This document shows positions 35,056-44,937 of a stretch of DNA of 64,000 bases, piece after piece. Source of the DNA: Galbibacter pacificus (lineage in GTDB: Bacteria; Bacteroidota; Bacteroidia; Flavobacteriales; Flavobacteriaceae); assembly GCF_029603165.1 (NCBI RefSeq), contig NZ_JAQSVC010000004.1, forward strand, positions 124,001 through 188,000, given 5' to 3'. The notes under the pieces were generated by a model. That model searched no databases. It saw only the letters and a list, made by a program, of their open reading frames with translations, and was not told where the DNA came from. Position numbers and translations under genes: made by a program. Positions within the stretch are counted from its first letter, which is position 1, and each line of letters begins with the position of its first letter.

Positions 35056-36696
35056 TTAACTGTTTTTATAGAATCTTAAAAGATTTAACGTTGAATTGTC
35101 GTGATTGCTAATCTTTTCCGATTTTATATCGTCAAGTATCGTTGATGCCAATTGTTTTCCCAATTCTACGCCCCACTGATCGAAGCTAAAAATGTTCCAG
35201 ATAATTCCCTGAACGAAAATTTTATGTTCGTACATGGCAATAATCCCACCCAATGCCTGTGGTGTTAACTTATCTATAAGAATGGAGTTTGTTGGCTTGT
35301 TCCCGGCAAAAAGTTTAAATGGCAAAAGTTTTTCTATCTCATTTTCGGGAGTGTTTTTACTTTTTAGTTCTGTCCTTACTTCTGCTTCGGTTTTACCGTT
35401 TAACAAAGCTTCTGTTTGTGCAAAATAATTGGCCATTAATTTATCGTGATGGTCTTTGTCTCCATGCAGGGACTCTACAAAGCCAATAAAATCGGTAGGT
35501 ATCAATTTTGTCCCCTGATGGATCAACTGGAAGAATGCGTGCTGTGAGTTTGTACCGGGTTCCCCCCAAATAATGGTTCCGGTTTGGTAATTTACCGGGT
35601 CTCCGTTCCGGTCGATGCTCTTGCCGTTACTTTCCATGGTTCCCTGCTGAAGATATGCCGAGAGCCTGTGCAAATATTGAGAATACGGTATTAATGCTTC
35701 ACTTTCTGCTCCGTAAAAATTATTGTACCAAACGCTTAAAAGCGCTAATATTACCGGGATGTTTTTATTAAAAGGCGTTTCCTTAAAATGAATGTCCATT
35801 GCCTGTGCGCCTGCCAATAATTTGTCGAAATTTTTATATCCCACCGATAATGCAATCGACAGCCCAACAGCACTCCACAAAGAAAAACGACCCCCTACCC
35901 AATCTTTCATCGGGAAAACATTATCGGCATCAATGCCAAACTCGTCTATTTTTTCCAAATTGGTAGAAACAGCCACAAAATGCGCCGCCACATCTTTTTG
36001 GGTCGCGGTTTTTAAAAACCATTTTTTTATGGTAGTTGCATTGCTTAAGGTTTCCTGTGTTGTAAATGTTTTGGAAACAATAACGAACAAAGTGGTTTCC
36101 GGATCTAGGTTCTTAATGGCTTCATGAACATGATCGCCATCTACATTGCTTACAAAATGTACATTTAAGTGGTTTTTGTAATACTGAAGTGCTTCGGTAA
36201 CCATGGCGGGGCCCAGATCGGAGCCACCGATACCTATATTTACCACATCGGTAAACGGTTTTCCTGTATATCCTTTTTTATCACCAGAAATAATTGCTTC
36301 TGTAAATTTCTTTATTTTCTTTTTTACCTGATGTATTTCCGGGACTACATTTTCACCATCTACATATATTTTATCGTTTTCCCTAGCCCGCAATGCTGTG
36401 TGTAAAACAGCGCGTCCTTCGGTTTGGTTAATAATGTCTCCTGTAAAATACTTTTCAATTGCATCTTGAAGTTTTACTTCTTTGGCCAGTTCCAAAAGCA
36501 AATTAACAGTGGTATCGTCTATTCTGTTTTTTGAAAAATCTACATAAAAATCGTTCCATTGAAGCGTATATTTATCTGCCCGGTCCTTGTCCTGGGCAAA
36601 TAAACTTTTCATGGGCGTATCTTTAAAGCTATTGTAATGTTCTTGAAGTTTTTTCCAAGCTTCGGTTTTAGTTGGATTGATTGTCGCTAATGGCAT
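35056..36696 (-). CDS. pgi: Glucose-6-phosphate isomerase
   Basis: Interconverts glucose-6-phosphate and fructose-6-phosphate in glycolysis and gluconeogenesis. The 546 residues have the family signatures [15 protein letters not shown] (about 150), [18 protein letters not shown] (about 263), the catalytic Glu region [12 protein letters not shown], and the C-terminal [21 protein letters not shown]. It overlaps the M23 peptidase gene by 29 bases. It is the last gene of a four-gene minus-strand operon (DUF3108, TDO family, M23, pgi). Confidence 0.97.
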   Translation of the reverse strand: MPLATINPTKTEAWKKLQEHYNSFKDTPMKSLFAQDKDRADKYTLQWNDFYVDFSKNRIDDTTVNLLLELAKEVKLQDAIEKYFTGDIINQTEGRAVLHTALRARENDKIYVDGENVVPEIHQVKKKIKKFTEAIISGDKKGYTGKPFTDVVNIGIGGSDLGPAMVTEALQYYKNHLNVHFVSNVDGDHVHEAIKNLDPETTLFVIVSKTFTTQETLSNATTIKKWFLKTATQKDVAAHFVAVSTNLEKIDEFGIDADNVFPMKDWVGGRFSLWSAVGLSIALSVGYKNFDKLLAGAQAMDIHFKETPFNKNIPVILALLSVWYNNFYGAESEALIPYSQYLHRLSAYLQQGTMESNGKSIDRNGDPVNYQTGTIIWGEPGTNSQHAFFQLIHQGTKLIPTDFIGFVESLHGDKDHHDKLMANYFAQTEALLNGKTEAEVRTELKSKNTPENEIEKLLPFKLFAGNKPTNSILIDKLTPQALGGIIAMYEHKIFVQGIIWNIFSFDQWGVELGKQLASTILDDIKSEKISNHDNSTLNLLRFYKNS

Positions 36697-37993
36697 TCTG
36701 TTGGTTTAATTCGGTTAAAAATTCTTCTTCATCTGATGTTTTTTCTGAAGGATATACTATAGCATCCAATTGATGCTTGATCGGCTGGATATAATCCAGG
36801 TATTTTACTTTTAACGAATCTCCAATAGGTTCTGCCTTTGGCAAGTCCTGTTTAAATGGGTCTACTTGTCTCCCATTTTTCCAGAAACGGTAACAAACGT
36901 GCGGCCCACTGGTATTTCCGGTCATCCCGACCCAACCGATAACATCTCCTTGCTTGACATAATCTCCTACATGTACTTTTCTTTTTTTCATATGAAGGTA
37001 CTGGGTGGTATAGGTGCCGTTGTGCTTTACTTTTACATAATTTCCGTTTCCTCCCCTCCTTGCCGATTCTATAACGGTACCGTTGGCCGTCGATAAAATT
37101 GGTGTTCCAATGGGAGCCGCAAAATCGGTTCCTTTGTGCGGCCTTACCCTATTGCCGTAATATGCAATTCTCCTGTTGAGGTTGTACCTTGAGGATATCC
37201 TGCTAAATTGAACGGGGGCCTTTAAAAATGCCCTGCGGAGGTTTTTTGCATTTTCATCAAAATAATCGATAATGTGCTTTGTGGAATCGGTTTCGTACCT
37301 AAACGAATAGAAAGATTCTCCTTTGTGCTCAAAATAGGCGGCCTTAATTTTATCTATTCCGGCATAAATACTGTCGTCTATATATTTTTCAGTAAAAATA
37401 ACCTTGAACCTATCTCCTTTTTGTATTCTAAAGAAATCAACGGTCCATGCATAGATATCAGACATTTTATATGCAACGATGGGGCTTAAACCCTGGTCCT
37501 GCAAGGTAACGTAAAGAGAATTATTAATAACGCCCGATGCTTCCCTTTCTACCAATTTCACTTTTTTCTTTCCCTTTTTCACCAAAGTAGAATCGGCAAA
37601 GTCTACCACCACATAATCAATACTGTTAGGTTGGTAGATAAAGCATTTTGGACGTTGGAGGGAGTCTTCCTTGGTACATAACAGCGTGTAGGGTTTTCCT
37701 ACTTGCAGGCTTGCAATGTCAAAAGAATCTTTTGCTCCTTCAACGATATTGTATATTTGCGGGTATTCGAGATTGTTTCTCTGTAAAATTTCTCCAAAGC
37801 TATCGCCAACTTTAATAGTATCCCTTACAACCAGGTAATTTTTTAGGGTATAACCAAATTCTTTCACTTCAACAGGCTTAAGCTCCTCCGTTTTTAAGGT
37901 GCTCGCTTCCTTCACTTCTTTCTTAGGTTCATCTTTGCACGATGTCATGGCGATAAAGACCATTAACAAAAGTGCTACAACATTTTTTGGCAT
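36668..37993 (-). CDS. M23 family (LytM) peptidoglycan metallopeptidase
   Basis: A 441-residue predicted lipoprotein (MTSC lipobox, Cys about 20) with LysM/OapA-like segments in the middle and a C-terminal M23 domain. The zinc ligands are visible in [13 protein letters not shown] (HxxxD) and in the QYLHM region, but the last motif is GPHVCYRFW, so the usual second His of HxH is Cys. This variant occurs in related Bacteroidota proteins, so it may still bind zinc through Cys. It is likely a cell-wall hydrolase or activator in the periplasm. It lies four bases after the TDO-family gene. Confidence 0.88.
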   Translation of the reverse strand: MPKNVVALLLMVFIAMTSCKDEPKKEVKEASTLKTEELKPVEVKEFGYTLKNYLVVRDTIKVGDSFGEILQRNNLEYPQIYNIVEGAKDSFDIASLQVGKPYTLLCTKEDSLQRPKCFIYQPNSIDYVVVDFADSTLVKKGKKKVKLVEREASGVINNSLYVTLQDQGLSPIVAYKMSDIYAWTVDFFRIQKGDRFKVIFTEKYIDDSIYAGIDKIKAAYFEHKGESFYSFRYETDSTKHIIDYFDENAKNLRRAFLKAPVQFSRISSRYNLNRRIAYYGNRVRPHKGTDFAAPIGTPILSTANGTVIESARRGGNGNYVKVKHNGTYTTQYLHMKKRKVHVGDYVKQGDVIGWVGMTGNTSGPHVCYRFWKNGRQVDPFKQDLPKAEPIGDSLKVKYLDYIQPIKHQLDAIVYPSEKTSDEEEFLTELNQQNAISDNQSN

Positions 37994-37997
37994 TTAC

Positions 37998-38951
37998 TCA
38001 TTTTTGAGGATTAAACATATGTTCCACCCACTGCTTTCCCCAGTCGGCTTTTTCGTTTTCGCTCCAAATTTCAGGAAAAAAGATGATTTTCTGAAAACTT
38101 GGGGGCAAATATTCTTTCCAATTTGTGCCTCCAGTGGCATCAATTGTTTGTTTTTCTTTACTTAGGTGTTTATATGCAGCGCCCATGTGCATTAAGTTCC
38201 AGTTTACATTGGCATTTACATCGAGCTGCTTCATTGCCTCTATTAGTAACTTGTTGTTTTTTACTTCTTTGGGCAAATTTAAGTATTTTTCGTATATGGT
38301 TACACCTTGAACTTCTTTTGCTATGCGCATAAACCTTGGCGTGTATCTATATTCAAACTGCTTTAACGTAAGCGTTTTTTCGTTGGTCTCGGTATCTACA
38401 GCTCCTTTTTTCCAATAAATGTTCTCGTATAAATCTTCTAACGCACTATTTGGCGAAAAATTATGTTTTACCGACGGATGTAGCAAATTGTACATGGACG
38501 TGGAGTAAAGCTCTATCATTCTAAATTGAGCGGACTGAAACCCACTGGCGGGAAGTAGCGCCATTCTATATTTTAAAAACTGGGCGCGGTCCATTCCGTT
38601 AATCATGACATTAAAGGAATTGATTAAAATTTTGTAATAATTATTGATGCGCTCTATTTTGGTAATGAGGAAGTCTGCCTTTTGGACCTTGTCGTCTATA
38701 ATTTGTTTTTGTTCATGGATAATCAACTTAAAATACAATTCTGTAATTTGATGGTACATAATAAATATTTCCTCATCCGGAAAATGGGTGCGCGGTATTT
38801 GAAGGCTTAACAGCGTATCCAAATGTATGTAATCCCAGTATGTTAGGTAACGTTCGTATAAAAGTCCGTCTAAATAAGAGCTTAAGTCTTGTCCAGAATT
38901 TTTATATTTTTCTTCAAGACTTTTAATTTGAGCTTCGATTTCCAGTTTCAT
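37998..38951 (-). CDS. Tryptophan 2,3-dioxygenase family protein
   Basis: Haem enzyme family that opens the indole ring of tryptophan to N-formylkynurenine. The 317 residues include the region IPRTHFPDEEIFIMYHQITELYFKL with conserved His and Arg, and SGFQSAQFRMIELYS, both typical of TDO. It lies five bases after the DUF3108 gene and four before the M23 gene. No kynureninase or formamidase lies in the window, so full tryptophan degradation cannot be confirmed here. Confidence 0.88.
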   Translation of the reverse strand: MKLEIEAQIKSLEEKYKNSGQDLSSYLDGLLYERYLTYWDYIHLDTLLSLQIPRTHFPDEEIFIMYHQITELYFKLIIHEQKQIIDDKVQKADFLITKIERINNYYKILINSFNVMINGMDRAQFLKYRMALLPASGFQSAQFRMIELYSTSMYNLLHPSVKHNFSPNSALEDLYENIYWKKGAVDTETNEKTLTLKQFEYRYTPRFMRIAKEVQGVTIYEKYLNLPKEVKNNKLLIEAMKQLDVNANVNWNLMHMGAAYKHLSKEKQTIDATGGTNWKEYLPPSFQKIIFFPEIWSENEKADWGKQWVEHMFNPQK

Positions 38952-38956
38952 TACAA

Positions 38957-39748
38957 TTAGTTCATATGGATTTTAAACTGATGCTTCAATCCTTTAAACG
39001 CTTCAAGATCGGCCTTAATAGACCCCACAAGGATATCTGCCTTTACGCGTATTGGCATTTTGTTATCATCGTCTGAAACCCAAAGGGTTAAACTTTCTTC
39101 TTCTTTAAAGATACGCCCCGACTGCACAAAAGGCCTAAACTTAAGGCATCTTACTTTTCCGAATTTTGTGTTGAGGGTTTCCCTGCCCAGGTACTTAAGT
39201 TTGAACTTAAATATTCCGTCATCGTCAAAAAGCATATCAGAAACATATTCATCGCCTTTATTGATGTTGTTAATATCTACCCGGTCCCTTAAATAATAAA
39301 AAGCCGACAATAAATCTTGTATGCCCTCTTCTATTTTAAAGGATTTTTCAGTATCGTGTTTATGATCTTCCAGAACGGCCTTGTTGGTTTTATAATCAAA
39401 ATTGATTTCTAAATCTTTTGTATGGCCACCTTCATCTATTTTCCTTATAAATTTATAGGGCTGCCCCGTTTGTTTGTCGAAATAGCTTTCGTAATTATCG
39501 TCTACCTTAAAAAACAGGCTTGCAAGCCCGGTTGTTTGGCCATTTCCCACAACATGGTACACTTCCTTACCGTTTAAGGATTCCTCTTTAAGTTCCAGGG
39601 TAGCAAAGCTTGCGTTAAAAATACCGTAATGAATCCTGAACTGAAACCATTCCCCACCTTTATACGAAGAATTGGTTTTTATGGGCTGACTTTGATTTGT
39701 GAAGGCCGAAAGCCAAAATATAAGTAGCGTTAAAAGTATCTTTTTCAT
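38957..39748 (-). CDS. DUF3108 domain periplasmic protein
   Basis: A 263-residue protein with signal peptide (MKKILLTLLIFWLSAFTNQS) and a beta-rich DUF3108 domain (GEWFQFRIHYGIFNASFATLELKE ... NKMPIRVKADILVGSIKADL), found in periplasmic or outer-membrane-associated proteins of unknown function. It is the first gene of the operon with the TDO-family gene, M23 and pgi. No clear promoter was seen upstream. Confidence 0.87.
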   Translation of the reverse strand: MKKILLTLLIFWLSAFTNQSQPIKTNSSYKGGEWFQFRIHYGIFNASFATLELKEESLNGKEVYHVVGNGQTTGLASLFFKVDDNYESYFDKQTGQPYKFIRKIDEGGHTKDLEINFDYKTNKAVLEDHKHDTEKSFKIEEGIQDLLSAFYYLRDRVDINNINKGDEYVSDMLFDDDGIFKFKLKYLGRETLNTKFGKVRCLKFRPFVQSGRIFKEEESLTLWVSDDDNKMPIRVKADILVGSIKADLEAFKGLKHQFKIHMN

Positions 39749-39954
39749 AGTTCAATTAAATCCCTGTTTTTTGGGGGGGTTCTTGGCTATTTTTAAAAAT
39801 CCAAAATAGCATTAATTACACATCATTAAAAATTCAACATATTCTTTATGAGGCAATAATCGACGTAAAAATAATAAAATCAATTATATTACCGTTTCCA
39901 GTTCATATAATTAACAATTATTGTTCCAAAAAATTATAATCGAACATTATAAAA

Positions 39955-39986
39955 GCAAAAAACTCGGCCGAAGCCGAGTTTTTTTC
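39955..39986. terminator. Strong bidirectional hairpin upstream of a tiny ORF
   Basis: AACTCGGC (39961-39968) pairs with GCCGAGTT (39973-39980), with A6 before and T6 after. It may end minus-strand transcription from hppD, or act as an attenuator before the tiny + strand ORF at 40011. Confidence 0.8.
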
Positions 39987-40010
39987 ATTAACCAACCAAA
40001 ACTTTAAATT

Positions 40011-40103
40011 ATGAAAACTTTACTTAAAGTCTGCAAAGGGCACCACCCCTTTTGCGGAGGCAAAGTTAATGCAAAACAAATGTTATGCAAGCATAATAAA
40101 TAA
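40011..40103 (+). CDS. Tiny Cys/His-rich peptide (30 aa)
   Basis: The frame reads MKTLLKVCKGHHPFCGGK and ends MLCKHNK, with Cys at 8, 15 and 26 and His at 11, 12 and 28, a composition that could bind a metal. Unknown. AACCAACCAAAACT (39990-40003) precedes the ATG by seven bases, exactly as before the tiny ORF at 12681. A terminator-like hairpin lies upstream and a second stem (GCAAAGGG/CCCTTTTGC) lies inside the ORF, so it may also be a leader peptide or a structured RNA. The rest of the 428-base gap holds nothing else I can name. Confidence 0.45.
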   Translation: MKTLLKVCKGHHPFCGGKVNAKQMLCKHNK

Positions 40104-40176
40104 GTTTAACTTTTTTAACACCGAGTACGCAATTTGTTGCGTTTCTAATTATCAAAAAAGCAAAAAAAATGATATT

Positions 40177-41316
40177 TTATAGCGTTCCTCGCATTTCCTG
40201 TTCGCGCTCAATAGCTTCAAATAACGCTTTAAAGTTTCCTTTTCCAAACGATTTTGCTCCTTTTCGCTGGATAATTTCAAAAAACATTGTGGGCCTGTCC
40301 AAAACCGGTTTTGTAAAAAGCTGGAGCAAGTAACCCTCGTCATCCCGATCTATGAGGATGCCCAGTTCTTTTAAAGGCTCCAATTTTTCGTCAATTTCAC
40401 CTACGCGGTCCAAAACTGTGTCGTAATAAGATTCGGGAACATGCAAAAACTCCACGCCCCTTTTCTTAAGCGCTTTTACCGTTTCAATAATATTATCTGT
40501 AGCCAGTGCGATATGCTGCACGCCAGCGCCGTTATAAAATTCTATATATTCTTCTATTTGAGATTTTTTCTTTCCCTCGGCGGGTTCGTTTATGGGGAAC
40601 TTAATCCTTCCATTTCCATTACTCATTACTTTACTCATGAGCGCCGTATAATCGGTTGAAATATCTTTATCGTCGAAAGATACCAATTGGGCAAAGCCCA
40701 TTACCTTGGCATAAAACCCGCACCATTTACCCATTTCGTTCCAGCCTACGTTCCCAACCATATGGTCTATATACTTTAATCCAACCTCGGTAGGCTTATA
40801 TTCTGGGTTCCACGGTTTAAACCCGGGCATAAAAACTCCTTTGTAGTTGGATCTTTCAACAAAGATATGGATGGTTTCTCCATATGTATGAATTCCAGAG
40901 AGTACCACTTCCCCTTGATCGTCCTTAATGGTTTTAGGCTCCATGTAACTTTTGGCGCCTCTTTTGGTAGTTTCCAAATAACTTTGTTTGGCATTGTCTA
41001 CCCAAAGGGCTACTACTTTTACTCCATCGCCATGCTTTTCTATATGGCGGTTCACTTCTCCACCTTGCTGTAATGGCGAAGTTAACACCAACCGTATTTT
41101 ATCCTGCTGAAGCACATATGAAACCCTGTCCTTAATCCCGGTTTCCAGCCCAGAATAGGCAATTGGCTGAAAGCCCCAGGCCGCCTGATAATAATGTGCC
41201 GCCTGTTTTGCATTCCCCACATACAGTTCTACATAATCTGTGCCGAGCAATGGAAGAAAGTCTTCGGCTGCTTCTACTTCTTTATTTAATTTTAAGGATG
41301 TTGTATCTTGTGACAT
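40177..41316 (-). CDS. hppD: 4-hydroxyphenylpyruvate dioxygenase
   Basis: Converts 4-hydroxyphenylpyruvate to homogentisate in tyrosine degradation. The 379 residues have two vicinal-oxygen-chelate halves; the Fe(II) ligands are the His in LKYIDHMVGNV, the His in GVQHIALATDN, and the Glu in FFEIIQRKG. The frame opens at 41382, but MSQDTTSLKLNKEVEAAEDFLPLLG (start 41316) is the natural N-terminus; the upstream part is poor coding text. It follows hmgA on the same strand by 168 bases and completes the homogentisate pathway with it. Confidence 0.96.
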   Translation of the reverse strand: MSQDTTSLKLNKEVEAAEDFLPLLGTDYVELYVGNAKQAAHYYQAAWGFQPIAYSGLETGIKDRVSYVLQQDKIRLVLTSPLQQGGEVNRHIEKHGDGVKVVALWVDNAKQSYLETTKRGAKSYMEPKTIKDDQGEVVLSGIHTYGETIHIFVERSNYKGVFMPGFKPWNPEYKPTEVGLKYIDHMVGNVGWNEMGKWCGFYAKVMGFAQLVSFDDKDISTDYTALMSKVMSNGNGRIKFPINEPAEGKKKSQIEEYIEFYNGAGVQHIALATDNIIETVKALKKRGVEFLHVPESYYDTVLDRVGEIDEKLEPLKELGILIDRDDEGYLLQLFTKPVLDRPTMFFEIIQRKGAKSFGKGNFKALFEAIEREQEMRGTL

Positions 41317-41346
41317 AATTATTTTTTGTTTGAAAATTTGTATTGT

Positions 41347-41361
41347 ATACCTAATTGGTAT
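41347..41361. promoter_or_regulatory. Candidate operator palindrome between hmgA and hppD
   Basis: ATACC-TAATT-GGTAT (41347-41361) is a dyad 31 bases before the hppD start. Tyrosine-degradation genes are often controlled by Lrp- or IclR-type regulators, but no regulator lies nearby, so this is only a candidate. Confidence 0.3.
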
Positions 41362-41483
41362 TGGATTTTGTTTCTTATCCAAAATTTACCACATCGCCCT
41401 TAAATGAGGGGTTATATCTACTCTAAAATTCAACATTGCATTAATAATATTTATCCAACAACGGTTTCAATATAACAATTAAA

Positions 41484-42641
41484 TTATTCCAGCCAAGATT
41501 TATGATAGGTTTCATCGGCAATTTCCATGGCCTGTTTGGTTAATTGAAGCGGTTTAAAAGTGTCTACCATAACGGCCAGCTCCTCTGTTTTGGTTTTCCC
41601 GATACTTCTTTCTGCTGCACCCGGATGCGGACCATGGGGGATACCGGCCGGATGTAAAGATATATGGCCCTTCTCGATATCGTTACGGCTCATAAAATCT
41701 CCATCTACATAATACAGCACCTCATCAGAGTCGATGTTGCTATGATTGTAAGGCGCGGGAATGCTTTCAGGGTGATAATCGTACAGCCTAGGCACAAAAC
41801 TGCACACTACAAAGGCATCTGTCTCGAAAGTTTGGTGCACCGGAGGCGGTTGATGTATCCTTCCGGTAATGGGTTCAAAATCGTGAATGCTCAATGCATA
41901 TGGATAATTAAATCCGTCGTACCCAACCACGTCAAAAGGATGGGTTGCATATATCATATCGAAAACCTCGTTCTGCTTCTTGATCTTCATTAAAAAGTCT
42001 CCTTTTTCATCGTTGGTCTCCAATTCGTAAGGCCTGCGGATGTCCCGTTCGCAAAAAGGGGAATGCTCCAAAAGTTGCCCGAACCAGTTTCTGTATCTTT
42101 TCGGGGTATAAATAGGCCTGCGCGATTCCACGATGAACAATCTGTTGTCTTCGGTTTCAAAATCTATTTTATAAATAATCCCGCGGGGAATTACCAGATA
42201 ATCGCCATACTTAAAGTCCAAGTTCCCTAAGTGGGTCCTTAATTTTCCCGTTCCCTCGTGTATGAAAATCAGCTCGTCGGCATCGGCATTTTTATAGAAA
42301 TAATTTGCTGTTGATTTTTTGGGAGCCGCCAATTCTATGGTACAATCTGCATTGGTTAAAATAGGGATCCTACTTTTTAAATAATCATTTTCCGGCTTGA
42401 CTTTAAACCCATGAAAACGATACGATTGTATGTTGTTTGCCGTTGCTATTTGTGGAGCGACATTTATTTTTGACGATATTTCCTTTACTTGTGTTGGGCG
42501 ATAAACATGGTATAAATTTGAAGACATTCCATCGAAACCAATGGTTCCAAAAAGCTGCTCGTAATAGAGGCTCCCATCTGGTTTTTTAAAGATTGTGTGT
42601 CTTTTATGAGGTATCTTACCCAATTTATGATAAAAAGGCAT
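41484..42641 (-). CDS. hmgA: Homogentisate 1,2-dioxygenase
   Basis: Opens the ring of homogentisate to maleylacetoacetate. The 385 residues show the cupin core with HEGTGKLRTHLGNLDFKYGDYLVIPRG and the iron-binding C-terminal region HPAGIPHGPHPGAAERS. The frame opens at 42665, but a -7-like element (GATATTTG on the minus strand, 42663-42670) covers that part, so I use the ATG at 42641 (MPFYHKLGKIPHKRH). The downstream isomerase and fumarylacetoacetase are not in the window. Confidence 0.95.
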   Translation of the reverse strand: MPFYHKLGKIPHKRHTIFKKPDGSLYYEQLFGTIGFDGMSSNLYHVYRPTQVKEISSKINVAPQIATANNIQSYRFHGFKVKPENDYLKSRIPILTNADCTIELAAPKKSTANYFYKNADADELIFIHEGTGKLRTHLGNLDFKYGDYLVIPRGIIYKIDFETEDNRLFIVESRRPIYTPKRYRNWFGQLLEHSPFCERDIRRPYELETNDEKGDFLMKIKKQNEVFDMIYATHPFDVVGYDGFNYPYALSIHDFEPITGRIHQPPPVHQTFETDAFVVCSFVPRLYDYHPESIPAPYNHSNIDSDEVLYYVDGDFMSRNDIEKGHISLHPAGIPHGPHPGAAERSIGKTKTEELAVMVDTFKPLQLTKQAMEIADETYHKSWLE

Positions 42642-42704
42642 AGCGAAAACGTTTGATTTCTGCAAATATCGGAAATTTTTGGGGGTTTTTTACTAAATAA
42701 AATC

Positions 42705-44933
42705 TTAAAACCAAAAGCCCACGCTTACTGTAAAAAATTTCTCATCTACTTCGGGCGACCAATTGAATTTTGCCTGAATTGGCCCTAAAATAGATTCGTA
42801 TCCATACCCGATGGCATATCCGGAATAATCGGGCAGTGTAAACCATTCTCCGCGCTCAAAAATATTGTTACCGGCATTGGCAAAGTTTGCGGTTAAGTTT
42901 ACATGGTTTCCCCTTATAAACTCCCAATCGGTACTTATTGTTGCCTTTACAAAACTATCGCCTCCAAAGCTTAGATAATCGTACCCTAAGAATGGGGTTA
43001 TGTTGTTAATAAAATCGTTTCCCCATCCTCCCAAAATAAAGTCGAAGGTATTTGCATTGGAGCTCCCCAATTTAAAACCGCCTTCGGTAAAAAGATTTGC
43101 AGAAAACTTACGTGCAAATGGCATGGCAAAACCTAATTTTGCTTTGGCTACCGAAAATTGGGTAAAATCTTCCACTTCTCCGCTTGAAAGAAGGTACCAA
43201 TGAAAATCGCCGTCAAAAAACAGTCCTTTTGAGGGAAAATATTTATCGTCTAAAGTATCGAATTTCAAAAACCCATAGCTACTAAAATAGTTTTGTTTTT
43301 CCAGCAAGATTTCGTTCCCCTCTTCATTGGCTAGCGTTTCTGTTTCAATTTTCAGGAATTTATGTTCCAGCCCCAGTCCGAACGTAAATTCCTCCTTCCA
43401 GACGGTTTGCATGTATATCTGGTTGGTAATATCGTCCAGGCTAATGTCAAGCTTGTTTACATCGGGGAGATCTTCAACTGCTTTTCCCTGGACAAAATCG
43501 AAAGAGACATCCTTGGCAAAAGAATTATAGCGGGACCTGAGTCCGAAGCTCCAATAAAAGCCTTTGTCTAGATAGTACTCAAAATCATATCGTATATAAT
43601 CTCCTACAATAAAATCGAAAGAGATGACATCGTCATCAAAAAATAAATGCTTCTTGGTAATATTGACCAATCCCGCCGTTTTATATAAGCCATCGTAATG
43701 TATACCCAATTTTAAAAACATGTCTGTATGCTTTTCCACAATGGGCACGGTAAGTTTATAGCCATCTTTATTGGGCCTGATTTCGTACTTAACGCTGTTA
43801 AAATTGTTGGTAGCTGCCAAATTGCTCATTCCTTGGTCCAGATTGTCAAAATCGGTATACTCTTCTGTAGTATATCTTAGTTTTCCCTTAAGGTATGCAC
43901 GGGTATATTTATCGTTTCCTTCAAAAGAGAGTTTATTAATAAGAAAGGTATCTATTATTTTAACGGGATATTTTTTTTCTGGTTTTTTAAGTTGAAGCTG
44001 CGCAATGCTATCCAATTGCATTTCTTTTTTTTGGCCGGCTTCGTAGCCGTTTTCTATAATAGACGCCCCTTTACTGAAAGAGAGCACGTCAAAACCGTCT
44101 ATTTCTGGTTTGATATGAACATCTGTTTTTTTCAGCTTCTCCTTCATATCGTTTACCGTATTGTAATAATTTATTTGCACCAATATGTCCGTAGCCGAAT
44201 TTAACTTATCCCTTTTGTACAAGGGATCCTGTACGTCTACCCCGATAATGATATCTGCCCCCAATGCCTTTACTTCATCTACCGGGTAATTGTTTACCAC
44301 GCCACCGTCTATCAAAAGTTGGTCGTTTATGGGGACGGGCTCAAAAAAAGAAGGAATTGCCGCACTTGCCGAAATAGCCTTGGGCAGGTAGCCTTTGTTT
44401 AATTGTACGGGCTCTCCGGTTTCAACATCGGTAGCCATACAAAAGAATGGGACGGGCAGCTTGTTAAAATCGTCAATATTATTTACGTTAAAAAGCAATT
44501 CTGAAAGCAGGTTGTAGAGATTTTGTCCTTTGGACAAGGATGTGGGCAATGAGATTTTAAATTTATTGAACGGAAGCGTTACTGCATACCGCTCGTAATT
44601 ATTTTTTTCGTAGAAAGACATGGCCGAACGTGGCATTTTATCCTGCAATAACACGTCAAAATTTGTTTCCTTGAAAATGGAGTCAAGTTGCGTGGGAGTG
44701 TACCCAGCCGCATACAAAGCACCAACAATGGCGCCCATGCTGGTACCGCCAATATAATCAATCCGTACCCCGGCTTCTTCAATGGCTTTTAAAGCACCAA
44801 TATGCGCTAAACCTTTTGCCCCACCACCACTAAGGACAAGCCCAACCTTGGGATCTTTTTGGCCTACTTGCTGGGCATTTGCCTGCAATGAAAACAAGAT
44901 TGCCATAGCCAGCCATATTCTTTTTAAATACAT
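42705..44933 (-). CDS. Patatin-like phospholipase with BamA-like outer-membrane barrel
   Basis: A 742-residue outer-membrane protein resembling PlpD-type autotransporters. Signal peptide (MYLKRIWLAMAILFSLQANA), a patatin domain with LSGGGAKGLAHIGAL (oxyanion loop), GTSMGAIVG (nucleophile Ser) and DGGVVNNYP (Asp of the dyad) within about 25-270, a POTRA-like region (about 290-390), and a C-terminal 16-strand barrel of surface-antigen type. The frame opens at 44990, but MYLKRIW at 44933 is a proper signal peptide start, just after the uvrC stop. It likely displays or secretes a lipase/phospholipase. Confidence 0.9.
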   Translation of the reverse strand: MYLKRIWLAMAILFSLQANAQQVGQKDPKVGLVLSGGGAKGLAHIGALKAIEEAGVRIDYIGGTSMGAIVGALYAAGYTPTQLDSIFKETNFDVLLQDKMPRSAMSFYEKNNYERYAVTLPFNKFKISLPTSLSKGQNLYNLLSELLFNVNNIDDFNKLPVPFFCMATDVETGEPVQLNKGYLPKAISASAAIPSFFEPVPINDQLLIDGGVVNNYPVDEVKALGADIIIGVDVQDPLYKRDKLNSATDILVQINYYNTVNDMKEKLKKTDVHIKPEIDGFDVLSFSKGASIIENGYEAGQKKEMQLDSIAQLQLKKPEKKYPVKIIDTFLINKLSFEGNDKYTRAYLKGKLRYTTEEYTDFDNLDQGMSNLAATNNFNSVKYEIRPNKDGYKLTVPIVEKHTDMFLKLGIHYDGLYKTAGLVNITKKHLFFDDDVISFDFIVGDYIRYDFEYYLDKGFYWSFGLRSRYNSFAKDVSFDFVQGKAVEDLPDVNKLDISLDDITNQIYMQTVWKEEFTFGLGLEHKFLKIETETLANEEGNEILLEKQNYFSSYGFLKFDTLDDKYFPSKGLFFDGDFHWYLLSSGEVEDFTQFSVAKAKLGFAMPFARKFSANLFTEGGFKLGSSNANTFDFILGGWGNDFINNITPFLGYDYLSFGGDSFVKATISTDWEFIRGNHVNLTANFANAGNNIFERGEWFTLPDYSGYAIGYGYESILGPIQAKFNWSPEVDEKFFTVSVGFWF

Positions 44934-44937
44934 ACAC

